From Candidatus Zixiibacteriota bacterium (GTDB lineage Bacteria > Zixibacteria > MSB-5A5 > GN15 > FEB-12): a DNA stretch of 64,000 bases. Of the stretch, positions 54,784 to 64,000 are shown piece by piece. The notes under the pieces were generated by a model. That model made no database searches, was not told the origin of the DNA, and worked only from the letters and a program-made list of their open reading frames with translations. The position numbers and the translations under genes were made by a program. Each line of letters begins with the position of its first letter. The stretch's first letter is position 1. The DNA is taken from contig JAJRXM010000066.1 in assembly GCA_024276275.1 (NCBI GenBank), forward strand, positions 1 through 64,000, written 5' to 3'.

Positions 54784-55194
54784 TTATTCTACAGGCTCTT
54801 TTTCAGTTGAAGGTTCTACAGAATGTAATATCCACCCCAGAGCTTCTTTTTCCCAATTTAGGTTCAAAGCTGCATTGATATATCTTTCTTCAGAATAAAT
54901 CCCGGTTTTTTGGGCTATCAGTCTAAACTGCATTGCGGTCAGTTTGTCACGAACTACAACGGCAGAACGATCCATCCCCATTCTTTTATATAACTTCTGA
55001 CCTTGACGCATAATTCCCTGGCAGGCTACCGGAAGCAGTTCCATGTCACGCATATCAACCAATACTGAAAAACTTCCGTTATTCTTTTCGAATAAATTAT
55101 CAGACTCAGCAAGCCAGGCTTCAACTTCTTTGGTAGAAATAACTCCGGAAAAAATTAATCTGTATCCGAACGGTTTTTTTTCAATTTTAATCAT
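54784..55194 (-). CDS. STAS/SpoIIAA-like protein
   Basis: 136 residues. An alternating alpha/beta pattern with LVDMRDMELLPV and VVVRDKLTAMQFR fits the SpoIIAA-like (DUF3478-type) fold, often found in lipid- or signal-related proteins. No phosphorylatable Ser motif of classical anti-sigma antagonists is evident. Function unknown; single gene. Confidence 0.55.
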   Translation of the reverse strand: MIKIEKKPFGYRLIFSGVISTKEVEAWLAESDNLFEKNNGSFSVLVDMRDMELLPVACQGIMRQGQKLYKRMGMDRSAVVVRDKLTAMQFRLIAQKTGIYSEERYINAALNLNWEKEALGWILHSVEPSTEKEPVE

Positions 55195-55283
55195 TTTATC
55201 GCAGGCTCCATAGTTTTAGACCTATTAGTCTGTCGGTATATTTTTATGAAATATAAGCAATGTTGAAAACAATAATGTAATCT

Positions 55284-55541
55284 TTATGAAATTTTACGCA
55301 TTATAAATTCCAAAGGACCTCGCTTAAATCGTTTTCTCCAGAACCAAGAAGACAAGACTCCGAAGATGCAGAAAATTATCGAGGTTATAGTCGAAAAGAA
55401 TAGTGATTGATGCTCTAAATAACCGAACATCTCCAATATCCCCATACCTATAATGATATGGGCTATATACAATGTTAATGCCAGCTGACCTGTTGCTATA
55501 AAAGGATTTAACCATGTAACTTCAGCGTATTTAGTAGTCAA
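55284..55541 (-). pseudogene. C-terminal remnant of a membrane acyltransferase-like gene (DUF418-like)
   Basis: The visible 85 residues are GQLALTLYIAHIIIGMG, two more helices and a closing FKRGPLEFIMRKIS, which match the end of DUF418/YeiB-like membrane proteins (about 380 residues). The frame extends a few codons upstream (TPAIVVICLC) before a TAA inside the hairpin at 55583-55610. The first three quarters are missing, so a deletion or element insertion removed them. Confidence 0.75.
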
Positions 55542-55582
55542 CGCTACACAGAGACAGATAACAACGATGGCAGGAGTTTAGT

Positions 55583-55732
55583 AGGTATCGTCTCTCCGAG
55601 ACCTGACAAGACCGGACTTTTATTTTAATTATTTATTGTGTCAGGTACTATCCAATGCAATTGGATGACACTTAACAATATATAAGTTGCTGTCAGTTTA
55701 CAATTCGTTTTCAACGAATCAGGAACTGACAG
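55583..55732. repeat. Cluster of three palindromic hairpins in the gap after the HEPN gene
   Basis: (1) 55583-55610: GTCTC / GAGAC core flanked by ACCTGAC, related to the GTCAGGTCT hairpins at 36881-36960. (2) 55638-55671: ATCCAAT gca ATTGGAT with outer GTGTC / GACAC. (3) 55690-55732: CTGTCAGTT ... AACTGACAG enclosing ATTCGTT ttc AACGAAT. No long T-run. They resemble REP/MITE debris rather than terminators. Confidence 0.65.
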
Positions 55733-55769
55733 AACGTGGAAAAACTAACTGAATTCCAATCTAAAACTA

Positions 55770-57116
55770 TTATTTGATTTTACTTAATAAATCTTTACAA
55801 GCAACTCTGACTCTTTGTTGTTCAATCTCAGGCCATAAATGTTTAGGGCGATTATGTGCCTCTTCAGTTCGTCCTTTTAGTATTGGAATTAACAATATAT
55901 TAAATTCTTTTCGTTTTATTGGAATTATATCTTTAAATAAATCCCATTTATTTTTTATTGCTTGTTGTAAGTCTGGGAGTGTCGTAAAATGTAACAACTC
56001 ATTCAGATCAGTTATTTTTCTTTGCTCCATTGTATTAACCGCGATTAGATATGCGTTTTTTCCAATTGCTTCTTTGATACCAAATATCCAATTATTACCA
56101 TATTTTATTAAGTATTGTTTTTTTATTAAATCACGAAGTTTTAATTCTACTTCTCTAATATATTCACTACAAGTAAGTTCTTTTTGTAATTCTTTTGATG
56201 AAGAGTTGCTACTGTTTTTCTCAGTATTGTTCAGAAAGTTATGAAAATGTTTTTCAGCATGAGTTCGATTTTCTTGAAAATGACTGTTAAAAGAATCAAT
56301 AAATAATTTCTCTTGTTCTGTAAATGGAAAAATTTCATGTCCAAATTTTGTGTGTTGAATTTCTAAAGTTTCTATTGAGTAATTAATCATGCTATTAATT
56401 TGATCTGGTATAGCGTCTACATCTTCTGGAGGTAACTCTATAAACTCTAATATGATAGAAGTCTCTTTATTTATTTCTAAAAGTTCTATCAATTTTCTAA
56501 TTCTAATTTTAAGGCTTGTTGTAAATTTGACCAAAGGGTCTGGAATAAACCACATATATGCTGTTGTTCGATATTGTATATATTCAGCATATATTTCAAA
56601 ATATTTTGATAAAAGAAACATTAAGCGTGGCTTTGAAAGAAAGTCTTCATTAGATGCAGATATTGGGATGTGACAATCAAGAATCATTATTAGCTTTAGA
56701 GAATCAACAGCTTGTTTTAATTCCGCCGATATTTTCTCATAAGAGAACTTGTATATCTCGATTATTTCTTTTCTGATTTCTAAATCAGTTAATGTCTCAA
56801 AATCTTTAGGCTTATCAAATATTTCAAGTCTAATCCAAGTTAGTGGTACTGTGAATAAAATTTTTATTGAGTCGTTTGAACCTTGGGGTGAAAATTCTGG
56901 TTTATTATAGATTTCTTTTAGAGATTTAAAATCTTCTAATTGCAAAGATTTATCTACATATTTTAATAAAATTGTATGAATCTTTAATAAGTTTTTCTTT
57001 TTTATAAACTCGGGATAATTTTTCATCATTTCTTGCATAGAGTCAAGATATCTTGCCGAATATAGAAAATTTGATAATTCTTCAATTGAGTATGAGGTTA
57101 TTTTTTTCTTTTGCAT
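55770..57116 (-). CDS. HEPN (Swt1-like) domain protein
   Basis: 448 residues from ATG 57114-57116; an upstream in-frame extension crosses a dispersed repeat and the neighbouring gene and is rejected. The N-terminal 300 residues are helical and match nothing I know. The C-terminal 110 residues follow the Swt1-type HEPN pattern: LRDLIKKQYLIKYGNNW, a LLHFTTLPDLQQAI helix, WDLFKDI, then RTEEAH, the Rx4H motif of HEPN ribonucleases (Arg416, His421). HEPN proteins are often toxins or phage-defence RNases. AGGA lies before the start in the repeat. Placed amid repeats and a gene remnant. Confidence 0.6.
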   Translation of the reverse strand: MQKKKITSYSIEELSNFLYSARYLDSMQEMMKNYPEFIKKKNLLKIHTILLKYVDKSLQLEDFKSLKEIYNKPEFSPQGSNDSIKILFTVPLTWIRLEIFDKPKDFETLTDLEIRKEIIEIYKFSYEKISAELKQAVDSLKLIMILDCHIPISASNEDFLSKPRLMFLLSKYFEIYAEYIQYRTTAYMWFIPDPLVKFTTSLKIRIRKLIELLEINKETSIILEFIELPPEDVDAIPDQINSMINYSIETLEIQHTKFGHEIFPFTEQEKLFIDSFNSHFQENRTHAEKHFHNFLNNTEKNSSNSSSKELQKELTCSEYIREVELKLRDLIKKQYLIKYGNNWIFGIKEAIGKNAYLIAVNTMEQRKITDLNELLHFTTLPDLQQAIKNKWDLFKDIIPIKRKEFNILLIPILKGRTEEAHNRPKHLWPEIEQQRVRVACKDLLSKIK

Positions 57117-57125
57117 TTTTTTTCT

Positions 57126-57150
57126 GGATTCCTGCTTTCGCAGGAAAGGA
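57126..57150. repeat. Short palindromic repeat TTCCTGC-TTTC-GCAGGAA
   Basis: 7-bp perfect stem between the HEPN gene and the TPR gene, with flanking GGATT. This is the common dispersed repeat that, read as protein, gives FLRKQESR in many genomes; the upstream extension of the HEPN frame shows exactly that phrase. Confidence 0.7.
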
Positions 57151-57162
57151 GATTGGAGGTTG

Positions 57163-58146
57163 TTACCCCTCGACCTGCTTAATCCTTGTATTAATATGTT
57201 CCCAGACCTCTTGCCAGGTTGTGTCGTATCCAGCTTTTTTGTATTCATCTCTGGCACGTTTTAAATATACGAGAGCATCTTTTTTATTCCCTTTGGCAGC
57301 TTCAATCTCGCCTAAATCTTCGCACGCTTGACCAATTGCCGAATGATTGTTAATCCGTTCCGCCCAGGCAAGAACAGGGCGAAGCCACGTTCCCGCTTCT
57401 TCAAATTTGCCAAGCAGACGGTAGGTCATGCCGATATGATAGTCGGCATACAGTTTTGCGACCTCACCGGAAAACCGCCAGTGATATTCACGTGATTTTT
57501 TATATGCTTCCAAAGCATTCTCAAAATCTTTAATATCATAATATGTCGCCGCCAGATTATTCCATAATTGTCCCAGCATCCGTTCGGTTTCAGTCGCCTC
57601 GGCAGTTTCGATTCCCTTTTTGCTCCATTCGATTTGCAGTTCAGGAGTTTCAGAAACTATTGCCATCATATTGGCGGCATCGATTACCCGACCCCATAAT
57701 GCATTGGCATGACAAAAATCATACATTTTTTCAAATGTTTTCCGTGCTTCAGCCAAATCATTATCCTGCCATTCAAACCGCCCTTTAACTCCGAGAAATC
57801 GGGAATAGCCCAACGGGTCAGAGTCAGAAACCCGTTCTTCTGCCTGTCCTAATAATGTACGACCTTCTTCTTTTTGACCGCTTTTGAGTTTCATTCGTGC
57901 CATTTGTGCGAGAGCTTCTACTTCGACCGAACGGTTAAACTCTTTTCTGGCAGATTCAAATGCTTTGGTATATGCCCCAAAAGCATCTTCTATATTGTTC
58001 GTTTGAAATATATCGTCGGCAGCAGAAAGCAGGCTGTCAGCTGAATTTTGTTGGGTCACGTTTGCTCCTTTTGATTTTATCTCCACACCAAAGATATTGA
58101 CAGATATGAGAAATAGACCGATTATAAAACTTATCTGTAATTTCAT
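57163..58146 (-). CDS. Exported TPR-repeat protein
   Basis: About 327 residues from ATG 58146 (MKLQISFII..., preceded by GGATG); an ATG four codons earlier is an alternative. Signal peptide about 1-19. The rest is tetratricopeptide repeats, for example AFGAYTKAFESARKEF, ALEAYKKSREYHWRF and ALVYLKRARDEYKKAG. No enzymatic motif. Likely a periplasmic scaffold. Confidence 0.78.
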   Translation of the reverse strand: MKLQISFIIGLFLISVNIFGVEIKSKGANVTQQNSADSLLSAADDIFQTNNIEDAFGAYTKAFESARKEFNRSVEVEALAQMARMKLKSGQKEEGRTLLGQAEERVSDSDPLGYSRFLGVKGRFEWQDNDLAEARKTFEKMYDFCHANALWGRVIDAANMMAIVSETPELQIEWSKKGIETAEATETERMLGQLWNNLAATYYDIKDFENALEAYKKSREYHWRFSGEVAKLYADYHIGMTYRLLGKFEEAGTWLRPVLAWAERINNHSAIGQACEDLGEIEAAKGNKKDALVYLKRARDEYKKAGYDTTWQEVWEHINTRIKQVEG

Positions 58147-58222
58147 GAAATCATCCATTTCGTTTTGTGAACTTTTAATGATTGACCTGTATAATGATTA
58201 AAGTTATATTTGACCCTCTTAA

Positions 58223-59245
<1,023 letters not shown>

Positions 59246-59282
59246 AACATATCTCAAACAAGGAAGTTTGATTAATTATCTA

Positions 59283-59320
59283 ATGAAACAGAAACATGCA
59301 TTTATAGCCGGTATTGCCGG
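59283..59320 (+). repeat. Partial duplicate of the 5' end of the rmd gene
   Basis: These 38 bases match 59377-59414 except for one position (G/A at base 25). The copy opens MKQKHAFIAGIAG and then diverges, closing after 26 codons. A decayed tandem duplication of the rmd start. Confidence 0.8.
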
Positions 59321-59376
59321 CAACTACTTTATTGAAAAGCTGTACTTTTCCGACATGGAGTGTCGTTAAATAATTT

Positions 59377-59655
59377 ATGAAACAGAAACATGCATTTATA
59401 ACCGGTATTGCCGGTTTTGCCGGTTCATATCTTGCAAAAGAACTGCTTGAAAACGGCTATCAGGTTTCCGGTTCTGTCTATAAAGATGATTCCCCGAAAC
59501 AGATTAAACGGCTAAAAAAAAGCTGTAAAATACAAACACTTAATATTTTAGATAAATCAAAAACAGCAAAACTCATTCAGCAACTAAATCCGAATTATAT
59601 TTTTCATCTGGCTGCCTTTTCATCGGTCGGCCAATCTTTGCCAATGAAAGATTAG
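59377..59655 (+). CDS. rmd: GDP-4-dehydro-6-deoxy-D-mannose reductase, N-terminal part (frameshifted)
   Basis: 92 residues: TGIAGFAGSYLAKELLENGY binds NAD(P), then IFHLAAFSSVGQS. After that the frame closes at TAG 59653-59655. Adding one T at the TTT run 59637-59639 restores SFANERLVYDINFNGTLNLLEAS and leads straight into the next open frame. The gene lies between gmd and a UDP-sugar dehydrogenase gene. Confidence 0.85.
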   Translation: MKQKHAFITGIAGFAGSYLAKELLENGYQVSGSVYKDDSPKQIKRLKKSCKIQTLNILDKSKTAKLIQQLNPNYIFHLAAFSSVGQSLPMKD

Positions 59656-59708
59656 TTTATGATATAAATTTTAACGGAACATTAAATCTGCTTGAAGCAT
59701 CAACTGAA

Positions 59709-60371
59709 TTGAAAAATGTAAAAAAGTTTATATTTATATCATCATCAGAGTGCTACGGTAAATTTACCCCCCAAAATAAAACACTCAGGGAAGAGGATAT
59801 TTTAAACCCGATATCCCCGTACGGTATTTCAAAAGTGGTAGCAGAATATCTTTGTAAGTTGTATCATAGCAGGTATAAAATGCCGGTTGTTATCGCCAGA
59901 GCATTTAATCATTCGGGGGCGGGGCAAAATGAAAATTTTGTTATCCCTTCATTTTGTAAACAGATTGCAATGATAGAATCGGGCAAGCAAAAACCTATTA
60001 TGACAGTCGGCAATTTAACAGCCAAACGGGATTTATCCGATGTACGTGATATTGTCAACGGATATCGACTTATGGCTGAAGAAGGCAAGGCAGGAGCGGT
60101 TTATCAGCTTTGTTCGGGCAAAGCAATATCGATTCAATCGGTGCTTAATAAACTTCTAAAATTCTCTGATAAGAAAATAACTGTAAAAATAGATAAGAAA
60201 TTTTTTAGAAAAAACGATATACCTACTATACGTGGTGATTACAGTAGAGCTAAAAAAGAAATTCAGTATATTCCAAAATATAAAATTGACAACACTCTAC
60301 TGAATTCGTTAAACTACTGGAGAGATAAAATTAAAACCGAACGAATAATGACTGATTCGGGAGAAAGATAG
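59709..60371 (+). CDS. rmd: GDP-4-dehydro-6-deoxy-D-mannose reductase, main part
   Basis: 220 residues with the rest of an RMD-type SDR: SSSECYGK, ISPYGISKVVAEYL (Tyr-x3-Lys), ARAFNHSGAGQNENFVIPSF and NLTAKRDLSDVRDIV are diagnostic of RMD. It reduces the GMD product to GDP-D-rhamnose. The restored gene (59377-60371) would be about 331 residues, the usual size. Coding sequence actually resumes from about 59640, before the first ATG used here. Confidence 0.87.
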   Translation: MKNVKKFIFISSSECYGKFTPQNKTLREEDILNPISPYGISKVVAEYLCKLYHSRYKMPVVIARAFNHSGAGQNENFVIPSFCKQIAMIESGKQKPIMTVGNLTAKRDLSDVRDIVNGYRLMAEEGKAGAVYQLCSGKAISIQSVLNKLLKFSDKKITVKIDKKFFRKNDIPTIRGDYSRAKKEIQYIPKYKIDNTLLNSLNYWRDKIKTERIMTDSGER

Positions 60372-60372
60372 A

Positions 60373-61713
60373 ATGGCTAAAAATAATAACGCATCAAAAA
60401 AAGCTGAACAAGCACTTATCAATAAAATCAAAGAACGAAAAGCTAAAGTAGCTATTATCGGTTTAGGATATGTGGGGCTGCCTCTGTCGGTAGAACTGGC
60501 ACGAGAAGGATTTACTGTTATCGGTTTTGATATTTCAAAAAAGAAAGTAGATCTACTTAATTCAGGAAAATCTGATATCGATGATATCCCGGATTCCGCA
60601 GTCAAAGAAATTATTAACAATAAGAAATTCAAAGCAACTACCAATTGGAAACTGATTTCAAATATGGATACAGTTTCTATCTGTGTACCGACACCTCTTT
60701 CAAAAACTAAAGACCCTGATGTCAGCTATATTTTATCTGCCTTGAACTCGATCAAAAAATATCTCAAAAAAGGTGCCTTGGTAGTTTTAGAATCAACGAC
60801 CTATCCGGGGACAACCGAAGAGCTGATTCTGCCTATACTTTCTGAAAACAAAAAACAGGTAGGAATTGATTTTTTCTTAGCATTTTCACCCGAACGAGTC
60901 GACCCTGGAAATTTAAATTATACAACAAAAAATACTCCCCGTGTTGTCGGTGGAATAACACAGGCATGCACTAATACTGCCAAAGTATTTTATGAACAAA
61001 CAATTCCTAATATCCATTCAGTTTCATCAACACAATCTGCCGAAATGGTAAAACTATTGGAAAATACATTCCGTTCGGTAAATATCGGACTGGTCAATGA
61101 AGTAGCTCTCATGTGTGACCGCTTGGGTCTTGATGTATGGGAGATTATCGATGCCGCCGCTACCAAACCGTTCGGATTTATGCCGTTTTACCCGGGCCCG
61201 GGATTAGGCGGTCATTGTATTCCGATTGATCCGCACTATTTATCATGGAAATTAAAATCACTAAACTATTCCGCCAGATTTATTGAATTAGCCGGTGATG
61301 TAAACAGTCATATGCCTGAATATGTTGTTGACAGGATTTCCGATTTATTGAATGACAAATTTGCTAAGTCGATTAACAAATCAAACATCGTTGCATTGGG
61401 TGTTGCATACAAAAGAGATATTCAGGATATGAGAGAATCTCCTGCTTTGGATGTTATCCAGCTTTTAGAAGATAAAGGTGCCAAAGTTCAGTATAATGAT
61501 CCGTATGTACCTTCATTTTATCTTGAATCAAAAACACACAAATCTACAAAGCTGACTGCAAAACTTTTACAAAAAGCTGATTTGGTAATAATTTTGACAG
61601 ACCATACCGACTACGATTATGATTTTATTGTCGAAAATTCAGTCGCTGTTTTTGATAGTCGAAATGCTACTAAAGGTGTGAAAAAAGGCCGTCAGAAAAT
61701 AGAATTATTATAA
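60373..61713 (+). CDS. UDP-sugar 6-dehydrogenase (WbpA-type)
   Basis: 446 residues. Rossmann IIGLGYVGLPLSVELAREG, the VPTPLSK loop, TYPGTTEE, and the active-site GPGLGGHCIPIDPHYL (catalytic Cys) are complete, as is the C-terminal YKRDIQDMRESPALDVI. The GHCIPIDPHYLSWK phrase is commoner in UDP-N-acetyl-glucosamine 6-dehydrogenases (WbpA) than in UDP-glucose enzymes. It oxidises C6 of the sugar using two NAD. Starts one base after rmd. Confidence 0.9.
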   Translation: MAKNNNASKKAEQALINKIKERKAKVAIIGLGYVGLPLSVELAREGFTVIGFDISKKKVDLLNSGKSDIDDIPDSAVKEIINNKKFKATTNWKLISNMDTVSICVPTPLSKTKDPDVSYILSALNSIKKYLKKGALVVLESTTYPGTTEELILPILSENKKQVGIDFFLAFSPERVDPGNLNYTTKNTPRVVGGITQACTNTAKVFYEQTIPNIHSVSSTQSAEMVKLLENTFRSVNIGLVNEVALMCDRLGLDVWEIIDAAATKPFGFMPFYPGPGLGGHCIPIDPHYLSWKLKSLNYSARFIELAGDVNSHMPEYVVDRISDLLNDKFAKSINKSNIVALGVAYKRDIQDMRESPALDVIQLLEDKGAKVQYNDPYVPSFYLESKTHKSTKLTAKLLQKADLVIILTDHTDYDYDFIVENSVAVFDSRNATKGVKKGRQKIELL

Positions 61714-61741
61714 AAACGATACAAAATAGCTCTATTTATAT

Positions 61742-61769
61742 AAAAACCCGCTTATAGCGGGTTTTTTTT
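61742..61769 (+). terminator. Intrinsic terminator after the nucleotide-sugar genes
   Basis: AAAACCCGC / GCGGGTTTT with loop TTATA, then a run of T. Confidence 0.87.
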
Positions 61770-61832
61770 ATGAAAAATTCATAAAATAGCAAATTCTGTC
61801 GATAAATATCTCAACCGTTTAGGTATACAGAT

Positions 61833-63761
61833 ATGGCAGAAAATAATAAAATACAAGACATAACATTTATTTTAAAAGACCTTCTCAAGGTTATCAAAGT
61901 AGTTACGCTCTATCCCGAGGATAATCCCTTACCTACTTCATTACGTCGTTCTTTCTCTGAAAAATTAGAATCTCTTGTAGAAGAATATGGCGAGATGTCA
62001 TTTTCTATTGCAGAAGATACTATGACGTATGAAAAAGAAATTGTTTACGAAAGTAAGTCAAAAGAGGATAACCTTGCCGGAATTTTTTATGATACCGGTA
62101 TAACTCAGTTAATTATATGTGACGGACTATTTGTTGATGAAATATATCAATTTTTAGATGTCATAAAACAGTATATAAATTCTAATGACAAGTCACTTGA
62201 CTTGGTTTCACTTTTGTGGGAATCAACTATTTCACAAATAAAATTTAAAACATTAGAAGACATCGCTCTATCTCAATATGATGACGGATTTAATTTGCAG
62301 GATTTTATGGCAAAACAGAATACAGATATAGAGCATTTCGAGGGACAACAAGCAGTTGATGGTTCTGCCGACTATGAAAAAATATTTATACCTCATGGTA
62401 CTGAAAATGTTGAAGAAACAAATCTCACAGACACTAATGTTGCTACTGCTGAAGGAACATCTCTAAACCAAAACAGGAATAATTCGATATTCTATGCGGT
62501 CGTTCCCGAATCAGGGAAATCTATGAGAATGGCAGAAAACGAAATAGATGAAGTCGCTTTTAAAACTGCCGAAGCAGCAGCTGCCATGGGACTTGATGAT
62601 TTACCGCAAGCGGCAAACTCAGTCCCGGATACTACTATGATTCTCAATGAAAGTTTTGCACTCTCCGAAGAAGAAGAGATAAAAATTCAGGATTTACTCA
62701 GAGCAGACACAGAATTTGATCCGTACCTGTCAACAGCATTACTTTTAAAAGAAATGCTGCATCAGGAAGATGAAATGGGGATGTTCTACGAGACTGTAAC
62801 TATTTGTGAAAAAATCTTACAGGAATTTATCTCACATGGAAAATTAGCGGAAGCATCTATAATTCTCTCATATATTATTGCTCTGGAGAAAAAAATCAGA
62901 CCAAAACAACCTCTGTGGGCGGAACGGTTAAAAGATGCTGCAATTACAGCAGGCTCTAGCGAAAGATTATTAGTGCTGTCCGATGCACTGAATATTTATA
63001 AAGAAATTAGCTCTCTTGAATTAAAAAAATATCTTTCCCTGTTTTCATGGGAAGCATTAAATAATATCACCGACTTATTAAACACGTTAGAAAATGAAAC
63101 ACATAAAGAGTGTATAGTTTCCTATCTGGCTGAAAACGGTAAGAATAATATAGACTTTGTCGGGAAAGGTATTTTTCATAAACGCTCCGATGTTGTTTGT
63201 AACGCAATTACAATTTTATCAAAAATCGGTGATAAAAAATCTCTTATATATTTGTCTAAACTTGTTGAACATAGAGATGAAACAGTACGCCTTGCATTAG
63301 TGAAAGCTTTAAAAGACTCTCCCTCCGAAGGAGTCTTGACAATTTTAAAACGAGCAGCTTTTGATTCTAATCAAGATATCCGTAATCAGGCTATAGAGTC
63401 AATAGTATCAAGAGAGGGGAAACCTGCTTTTGAAACTATAACAGAAGTCATTAACGACAATTCATTTATTGTGAACGACCAATCTGACCAATTGGCTCTT
63501 TTAAAAGCGTATTCAAAACTTGGCGGTGAGTATGCTGTTGAGTATCTGACTCGTCTCATAACTAAAGTAAATCTATTTAAAAATGCTCAAATTCAATTTT
63601 TCAGATTTGCCGCTTTTGAAGCGATGATAATAAATAAATCAGATAGATGTGAACAGGAACTGTTAAAATTCAGTCGTTCTATTCGTCCCGACATAAAGAA
63701 ACAAGCACAAAATGCCTTACAAAAACGTCGTGAGTATATGTATGGAGGAGAAACCTCATGA
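61833..63761 (+). CDS. HEAT-repeat protein
   Basis: 642 residues, soluble, no signal peptide. The first 120 residues form a helical domain (FILKDLLKVIKVVTLYPEDN) of the kind that precedes HD-GYP or GAF modules in other bacteria. Residues about 160-280 are acidic and low-complexity. The C-terminal 250 residues show HEAT-like repeats (HRDETVRLALVKALKDS, SNQDIRNQAIESIVSREG). It overlaps the next gene by ATGA, so they are cotranscribed. Function unknown; a signalling scaffold is plausible. Confidence 0.7.
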   Translation: MAENNKIQDITFILKDLLKVIKVVTLYPEDNPLPTSLRRSFSEKLESLVEEYGEMSFSIAEDTMTYEKEIVYESKSKEDNLAGIFYDTGITQLIICDGLFVDEIYQFLDVIKQYINSNDKSLDLVSLLWESTISQIKFKTLEDIALSQYDDGFNLQDFMAKQNTDIEHFEGQQAVDGSADYEKIFIPHGTENVEETNLTDTNVATAEGTSLNQNRNNSIFYAVVPESGKSMRMAENEIDEVAFKTAEAAAAMGLDDLPQAANSVPDTTMILNESFALSEEEEIKIQDLLRADTEFDPYLSTALLLKEMLHQEDEMGMFYETVTICEKILQEFISHGKLAEASIILSYIIALEKKIRPKQPLWAERLKDAAITAGSSERLLVLSDALNIYKEISSLELKKYLSLFSWEALNNITDLLNTLENETHKECIVSYLAENGKNNIDFVGKGIFHKRSDVVCNAITILSKIGDKKSLIYLSKLVEHRDETVRLALVKALKDSPSEGVLTILKRAAFDSNQDIRNQAIESIVSREGKPAFETITEVINDNSFIVNDQSDQLALLKAYSKLGGEYAVEYLTRLITKVNLFKNAQIQFFRFAAFEAMIINKSDRCEQELLKFSRSIRPDIKKQAQNALQKRREYMYGGETS

Positions 63762-64000
63762 GTGTAACAACCGCACAAGATGCTCTCCGGTCAATAGCAG
63801 GTAAAGAAGAAGAACGATTTTTGAGTGCATTTTTTGTATTGTATAAAACGGCTAGATTAGTAGATAAAGACAATAAAACTTTTTTGAACCAATCCGAAAA
63901 ATTCTATAACACCTTAATGCCTATATGTGATAAATTTGGGTCTGTTAATCTAAAAAATATTTCGGGACGGTTTTTTGTCAATGAATCTATCGTACGTTTT
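63758..64000 (+). CDS. Start of a gene related to the N-terminus of the HEAT-repeat protein (partial)
   Basis: 81 codons are visible, reaching the right edge without a stop: MSVTTAQDALRSIAGK then FFVLYKTARLVDKDNKTF. The LYKTARLVDKDN segment aligns with VIKVVTLYPEDN of the gene before it, so both may carry the same N-terminal domain. The 4-bp overlap supports a real start. What follows is outside the window. Confidence 0.65.
   Translation, partial: MSVTTAQDALRSIAGKEEERFLSAFFVLYKTARLVDKDNKTFLNQSEKFYNTLMPICDKFGSVNLKNISGRFFVNESIVRF

Noticed and set aside
57117-57257. 47-residue N-terminal extension of the HEPN protein
   Set aside because: It overlaps the end of the neighbouring TPR gene and is mostly the translated dispersed palindrome (FLRKQESR phrase); ATG 57116 is a better start.

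Overview
The window is AT-rich, almost entirely protein-coding DNA from a Gram-negative, FCB-superphylum-like bacterium. The clues are carboxy-terminal SQNYPNPFNPST-type domains (type A sorting or FlgD-like), a PorV-like outer-membrane barrel, a SusC-style TonB-dependent receptor with a CarboxypepD_reg plug domain, a dockerin tail of the kind common in Zixibacteria-like genomes, and classical menaquinone synthesis. Zixibacteria or a neighbouring uncultured phylum is my best guess, at low confidence. I saw no rRNA, tRNA, CRISPR array, integrase or transposase, and no gene-free stretch above 300 bp.

Layout. Positions 1-7726 form a surface and secretion locus: an exosortase-epsI operon on the minus strand runs into a protein with a sorting-type C-terminus, a Tat-exported DUF362 protein and a broken propeller-like gene. 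Diverging from it are two membrane-anchored SGNH-fold proteins, one without any catalytic residue. An intact paralogue of the broken gene closes the locus on the other side. Positions 7805-15728 hold an M1 aminopeptidase (interrupted) and a 1691-residue M4 protease with nine Ig-like repeats and a dockerin. After DinB and aldo/keto reductase genes, 17450-26151 is one tight operon, menG-F-D-H-B-A-C-E, with a hotdog thioesterase (probable menI) converging on it, so every step from chorismate to menaquinone is covered. Positions 26673-34158 carry exported PepF, ferritin, a flavin reductase, a D,D-carboxypeptidase, an Ig-like lipoprotein and a DUF2130 protein. Positions 34403-40564 hold gyrA (split by a stop) and an outer-membrane receptor/PorV-like pair. 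Positions 42354-45192 are the conserved lptB-rpoN-hpf block, with lptB and hpf both interrupted. Positions 45366-54780 carry a TPR lipoprotein, a winged-helix-like gene, an epimerase/nucleotidyltransferase pair, a penicillin-acylase-type enzyme, a sodium/solute symporter and a fluoride channel. Positions 55284-57116 look like a small accessory island: an acyltransferase remnant, a cluster of hairpins and a HEPN-domain protein. Positions 58289-61713 make nucleotide sugars (gmd, rmd, UDP-sugar dehydrogenase), and the right edge has a HEAT-repeat protein plus the start of a related gene.

The most striking property of the window is the number of otherwise well-conserved genes broken by one base: seven in-frame stops (BNR-like gene, pepN, gyrA, hpf, a winged-helix gene, an epimerase and, less directly, the same class of change throughout) and three single-base deletions (lptB, a TPR gene, rmd). 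By family comparison six nonsense codons sit where Glu or Gly is expected, as if G had become T at codon position 1. All three stop codons occur, and intact genes end normally, so a reassigned code is unlikely. Either the assembly carries systematic errors or the genome is accumulating G-to-T damage and slippage. The exosortase locus with its degenerate SGNH protein, and the HEPN island, are the best candidates for less-described biology.
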